A DNA stretch of 64,000 nt from Mesorhizobium_G sp050247155 (GTDB taxonomy: Bacteria; Pseudomonadota; Alphaproteobacteria; Rhizobiales; Rhizobiaceae). Positions 60,227 through 64,000 of this stretch are shown piece by piece; within the stretch, counting starts at the first letter, position 1, and every line of letters starts with the position of its first letter. The stretch spans positions 1 to 64,000 of the forward strand of contig JBFWUS010000021.1 of the NCBI GenBank assembly GCA_050247155.1. Direction: 5' to 3'. Below the pieces are notes generated by a model that was not told where the DNA came from, ran no database searches, and saw only the letters and a program-made list of their open reading frames with translations. Position numbers and translations under genes: made by a program.

Positions 60227-62107
60227 TCAGCCCTTCCCAATCTTCTTCGCCTTTGCCTCGTCAAACCACCACATCGCCTCCACCGGAAAGCCATAATCCG
60301 GTTTCGGCTCCTTGAAGCCGAACATGTCCCAGAACGCCGCCCGATGATTCGGCAGATAATACGTTGGAATCCAGTCTTGGCGTGCGCGCAAGACCCGGTC
60401 GAGTGCGCGGATGGCGGTTACGAGCTCGTCGCGCGTCTTGGCCTTGCCTGCGGCGGCGATCAGCGCGTCGATGGCGGGGCTTTCCGTGCCTGGGAAATTG
60501 CGTGTGCCAGGCCGCTTGGCGGCGCGTGAATGATAGAGCGTTTCCAATGAATCCGCCGTTGGCGTGCCGCCGATACTCACCGCGAACCAGTTGGCGTCAA
60601 AATCGAAGGCTTGCTGCCGCTGTTCGTACTGGGTTGCATCGACCAGCCTCACCGAAGCGTCGACGCCGATCTGCCGCAGGCTCTCGACCCATGGCGTGAA
60701 AACGCGTACCGCGCCTTCGTCATCCGCCAGCACTTCGCAAACCAGCTTTTCCCCTTTGTCGTTGACGGCTGAACCGCCTTGCCGTTTCCATCCGGCCTGT
60801 GTGAGCAGCTTTGCGGCTTCCGAAAGGTTCTTGCGATTATTGCCGCTCACTTCGCCGGGCGGTACCGTTACCGGTTCTCCAAAAACCTCCGGTGGCAGAT
60901 CGTTGCGCAAGGGCTCCAGCAGGGTCAGCTCTTGCGGCGAAGGAAGGCCTTCCGCCTTGAACTCTGAGGCCTCGAAGGTGGATTGCGAGCGGGCATAGGA
61001 GCCAAAGAACAGGTTCTGCTTCATCCACTCGAAATTGAAGCACAGCGCGAAGGCCCGCCGCACGCGGCCATCCCTAAACTGAGGCCTGCGCTGGTTGAGC
61101 GCGATGCACTGGAATTGCGGGATCAACTCCTCTGGAAACTCCCGCTTGACCACCTTGCCGTCTTTCAGCGCCGGAAAATCATAGGCGGTAGCCCACACCC
61201 GCGAGGTGAATTCCTGCCGGAAATGGATTTCGCCCTTCTTGAACGCTTCAAAGCCGGCTTGCCGTTCCTGATAAGTGTCGACGCGGATCACGTCGAAATT
61301 GTAGAGGCCTTTGTTGACCGGCAAGTCGACGCCCCAATAGCCAGGCACGCGCTCATATTCGATCCATTGACCGGCGGCCATTTTGCCGAATTTATAGGGA
61401 CCCGATGCCAGCGGAGGCGTCAGAGAAGATGCTTCAAAGTCGTTAGCCGTATAGTAGGCCTTCGGAAGTACCGGCATCGAGACCACGGTCAACACCAGCA
61501 TTTCGGCCTGTTTGCCGGTGAAGGTCAGGCGCAAGGTACGCGGGTCGGTTGCGACCGCTTCCTTCAATTCGGCAAGCGGCAGGGCAAAGTCCGGATATCC
61601 CTTTTCCTTGAGAAGGTTATAGCTGAAAGCGGCATCCTCGGCCGTCAGCGGCGTACCGTCGTGCCAACGTGCTTCCGGACGAATGGAAAATTCGAAGATG
61701 TTGCGGTCGTCCGAAATCGTCACGGCGTCGGCAAGCAGGCCGTAGCAGGCATCAGGCTCGTCCAGGGAGCGCGTCATCAAAGAATCGAAACACATCTCAG
61801 TGCGCGGCGGCGCTTCGCCTTTCAGCACGAAAGCGTTGAGCGTGTTGAAGGTCAGCGGACTCTGGTTATACAGCCAGTTCGGAACGGAAAAATTCATCCG
61901 CCCGCCCTTCGGCGCGTCCGGGTTTACCCAGTCGAAATGCTTGAAATCGGCGGGATATTTCAGCTCTCCGAAGGCGGACAGGCCGTGCACCTTCTGGCCA
62001 GACGGCGTTGCCGCGAAAAGCTTTCGGGGCAACGCTGGCGCTGCCGCTGCCGCGCCAAGGCCGGCAAGGAAAGAGCGGCGGCCGATCCAGTGTGCGCGTC
62101 GCATCAT
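60227..62107 (-). CDS. Tat-exported extracellular solute-binding protein (YejA-like)
   Basis: A 626-residue family 5 binding protein. The leader RRSFLAGLGAAAAAPALP is a twin-arginine signal, so the protein would fold before export. The mature part has LSAFGELKYPADFKHFDWVNPDAPKGGRMNF, typical of YejA-type proteins, and the family 5 pattern WHDGTPLTAEDAAFSY. It serves YejBEF. It lies 19 bases after the second binding-protein gene. Confidence 0.9.
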   Translation of the reverse strand: MMRRAHWIGRRSFLAGLGAAAAAPALPRKLFAATPSGQKVHGLSAFGELKYPADFKHFDWVNPDAPKGGRMNFSVPNWLYNQSPLTFNTLNAFVLKGEAPPRTEMCFDSLMTRSLDEPDACYGLLADAVTISDDRNIFEFSIRPEARWHDGTPLTAEDAAFSYNLLKEKGYPDFALPLAELKEAVATDPRTLRLTFTGKQAEMLVLTVVSMPVLPKAYYTANDFEASSLTPPLASGPYKFGKMAAGQWIEYERVPGYWGVDLPVNKGLYNFDVIRVDTYQERQAGFEAFKKGEIHFRQEFTSRVWATAYDFPALKDGKVVKREFPEELIPQFQCIALNQRRPQFRDGRVRRAFALCFNFEWMKQNLFFGSYARSQSTFEASEFKAEGLPSPQELTLLEPLRNDLPPEVFGEPVTVPPGEVSGNNRKNLSEAAKLLTQAGWKRQGGSAVNDKGEKLVCEVLADDEGAVRVFTPWVESLRQIGVDASVRLVDATQYEQRQQAFDFDANWFAVSIGGTPTADSLETLYHSRAAKRPGTRNFPGTESPAIDALIAAAGKAKTRDELVTAIRALDRVLRARQDWIPTYYLPNHRAAFWDMFGFKEPKPDYGFPVEAMWWFDEAKAKKIGKG

Positions 62108-62126
62108 GAAATCCTCCCGGTAGAAA

Positions 62127-64000
62127 TCAATTCCCGCTTTTGTATTTGGCGGCCAGCGCCTTTTCCTTCTCGGCGTCGATCCACCAGGATTCTATGTCCG
62201 GGCCGATATAGGTCGGCTGGTTGTCCGGAATGCCGAACTTGTTCCAGTAGGCATACCAGTCCACATCCCGCGTGAACTGCGGGATCGTGTAAAAATTCCA
62301 GAGCAGGACACGGTCCAGCGCATTGGTGGCCGCGACTAGGTCTTCGCGGTCGGTGGCGAACACGACGCGCTCCACCAAAGCATCGACCACGGGGCTCTTG
62401 ATGCCGGCATAGTTGCGGAAGCCAGGAGTGTCAGCCGCCTTGGACGACCAGAACTCGCGCTGCTCGTTTCCTGGCGACTCGGATTGCGCCAGGCCGGCGA
62501 CGATCATGTCGAAATCGTAGTCGTTGATGCGATTGACGTATTGGGCGGGATCGACCACCCGCATGCGAGCCGTTACGCCGATCTTGCGCAAGGTGTTTGT
62601 ATAGGAGTTGACCGTCGTCTCCATCGCATCGCTGTTGGAGAGGATCTCGAATTCGAACGGCTGGCCGGTCTTGTCGTTGGTCATCTTGCCGTCCTTGACG
62701 TGCCAGCCGGCCTCGCCGAAGAGCCTGATCGCCTCGCGCAAATTGGCTCGCTCATCCTGGGGCGTCGCGTAAACCGGCAGCTTGAATTCGTCGGTGAACA
62801 GCTCGGGTGGGAGTTGGTCCTTGAAGGGCGTCAGCAGTTCAAGTTCCTTGCCCTTGGGCACGCCCGAGGAAGCCAGTTCGCTGCCGGTGAAATAGCTGGT
62901 CACCCGCTTGTTCAAGCCGAACGAGATGGTGCGGTTCAACGTGTCGAAATCATAGGCAAAGGTCAGCGCGCGGCGCACATTGCGATCGGCGAACAGCGGG
63001 CGGCGATTGTTCGGAATGTAACCCTGGTAATTGGCGCCGCCCGTCGCCTTGAACTCTCTTTTGATCACGTCGCCGGCATCGAGCGCCGGGAACTTGTATT
63101 TCGTCATCCAGTCGCGGGCGCTTCTCTCGGGGTTGATGTCCTCGAGCCCGCCCTTGGTGAAAGCCTGCCACGCTGCCGTTTCATCGCGGATATAGATGTA
63201 TTTGCGCGTGTCGAAGTTCTCGCGGCCGATCTTCACCGGCAATGATTGGCCCCAATAATCCTTGACGCGCGTCCAGATGATTTCCTGCCCCGGCTTGATG
63301 CTCTCGATCTTGTACGGGCCGGAGCCCAGCGGAATTTCGAGCGTCGGCTTCGTGATGTCGCGCTTCTGGCCTTTCGCGTCGGTGCCTTCCCACCAATGCT
63401 TGGGCAATACAACAAGGTCGCCAAGGATCTTGGGCAGTTCGCGGTTGCCTTTCTGGTCGAAACGGAACTCGACTTCGCGGTCATTCAGCGCGACGGCTTC
63501 CTTCACGTTCTCGAAGTAGCGATTGTAGTAGGGGCTGTGTTCCTTGAGCACCTGGAACGACCAGATCACGTCGTCGACGGTCATCGGCTGGCCGTCATGC
63601 CATCTGGCGCGCGGATCAAGACGGTAAGTCGCCGACGAAAAGTCGGGCGGATATTTGTAGGCGTCGGCGGCAAGCGCGTGGCTGACGCTCGCCTCGTCCG
63701 TCGAGGTCTCCATCAGCGTATCGTAGAGGAGTCCGCCACGAAGCGGCACAAGTCCGGCTGCCGGCGTGCCGCGCACGATGTAGGGGTTCAAGCTGTCGAA
63801 CGTGCCTGTCGCGATCGAATTAAGCGTACCGCCCTTCGGCGCGTCGGGATTGACGTAATCGTACTTTTGAAAAGTCTGGCCGTACTTCGATTCACCCATC
63901 AAAGAGCTGGTCGATTGCCAGTCCTGCGCCACCGCGCCCAAGGTTCCCACCGCCAACAATGCCGCGCCAACAGCCATGTGGCGAAACAGACGAACCCCGG
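62127..64000 (-). CDS. extracellular solute-binding protein (YejA-like), N-terminus at window edge
   Basis: At least 616 residues. The frame has an ATG at 63977, but no ribosome site there, and it stays open to the window edge with GVRLFRH before it, so the true start probably lies outside. A Sec-type hydrophobic leader (AVGAALLAVGTLGAVAQ) precedes ESKYGQTFQKYDYVNPDAPKGGTLN, again YejA-like, and RWHDGQPMTVDDVIWSF. A paralogue of the next gene (60227-62107), but Sec- rather than Tat-directed. Confidence 0.9.
   Translation of the reverse strand, partial: GVRLFRHMAVGAALLAVGTLGAVAQDWQSTSSLMGESKYGQTFQKYDYVNPDAPKGGTLNSIATGTFDSLNPYIVRGTPAAGLVPLRGGLLYDTLMETSTDEASVSHALAADAYKYPPDFSSATYRLDPRARWHDGQPMTVDDVIWSFQVLKEHSPYYNRYFENVKEAVALNDREVEFRFDQKGNRELPKILGDLVVLPKHWWEGTDAKGQKRDITKPTLEIPLGSGPYKIESIKPGQEIIWTRVKDYWGQSLPVKIGRENFDTRKYIYIRDETAAWQAFTKGGLEDINPERSARDWMTKYKFPALDAGDVIKREFKATGGANYQGYIPNNRRPLFADRNVRRALTFAYDFDTLNRTISFGLNKRVTSYFTGSELASSGVPKGKELELLTPFKDQLPPELFTDEFKLPVYATPQDERANLREAIRLFGEAGWHVKDGKMTNDKTGQPFEFEILSNSDAMETTVNSYTNTLRKIGVTARMRVVDPAQYVNRINDYDFDMIVAGLAQSESPGNEQREFWSSKAADTPGFRNYAGIKSPVVDALVERVVFATDREDLVAATNALDRVLLWNFYTIPQFTRDVDWYAYWNKFGIPDNQPTYIGPDIESWWIDAEKEKALAAKYKSGN

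Overview
The window is high-GC chromosomal DNA from an alphaproteobacterium of the order Hyphomicrobiales (Rhizobiales), most like Mesorhizobium or a close Phyllobacteriaceae relative. The assignment rests on a near-canonical CtrA regulator, its phosphotransferase ChpT and its inhibitor SciP lying together, on rhizobial-type Dpp and Yej peptide importers, on a pca operon in the order D-C-H-G-B, and on several G/C-rich intergenic palindromes of a kind common in these genomes. This is inferred from gene content only; there is no rRNA in the window.

Layout. 1-1180: the first codons of an IS630-type transposase, then an RTX calcium-binding repeat protein. 1.3-7.7 kb: metallophosphoesterase, Nudix hydrolase, GNAT, a short-chain dehydrogenase coupled to a CoA-transferase, a HugZ-like protein, an ArsR regulator and a TrmH-type RNA methyltransferase that seems to start on a non-standard codon. 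7.7-14 kb: a membrane-anchored coiled-coil protein, a DUF1134 protein, then the cell-cycle block chpT, a DnaB-like ATPase, ctrA, a FliJ-like gene, a PqiA-like membrane protein and sciP. 14-22 kb: mnmA, a RibD-like reductase, GNAT, Gfo/Idh/MocA oxidoreductase, YciI protein, a 274-bp palindromic element, acuI-like reductase, a lone modA and a membrane diguanylate cyclase. 22-31 kb: a dipeptide ABC importer (two DppA paralogues, B, C, D, F), interrupted by an opposite-strand SUOX-fold gene and a HEPN-like gene. 31-42 kb: acyl-CoA ligase with a histone-like tail, GNAT-HAD-pgi operon, MocR regulator, ornithine-cyclodeaminase-family reductase, then the rRNA methyltransferase / TrmH / lspA overlapping set. 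42-47 kb: pobA-pcaDCHGB, the protocatechuate branch of aromatic degradation, without a linked regulator. 47-54 kb: argB, two tandem GMC oxidoreductases (one coupled to a tiny Tat-leader protein), a DMT transporter, MarR-NlpC/P60 pair and a HigBA toxin-antitoxin pair. 54-64 kb: GhrA and a Yej-type peptide importer (two binding proteins, YejB, YejE, YejF) with a VapBC pair inside it and palindromes abutting the yejE and yejB start codons.

How the genes fit together. ChpT passes phosphate to CtrA, SciP restrains CtrA, and sequences matching CtrA half-sites lie in front of ctrA, the FliJ-like gene and sciP, so the 9.9-13.9 kb block looks like a compact cell-cycle/flagellar control locus. PobA makes protocatechuate from 4-hydroxybenzoate; PcaHG opens the ring, PcaB, PcaC and PcaD carry it to 3-oxoadipate; the last steps (pcaIJF) are not here. 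The Dpp and Yej importers take up di- and oligopeptides. Much of the rest is housekeeping. Nothing here clearly amounts to a new system; the best leads are the Tat-leader/GMC pair, the HEPN-like gene between duplicated dppA genes, the RecA-fold ATPase beside ctrA, and the palindromes that seem to supply ribosome binding sites in the yej operon.
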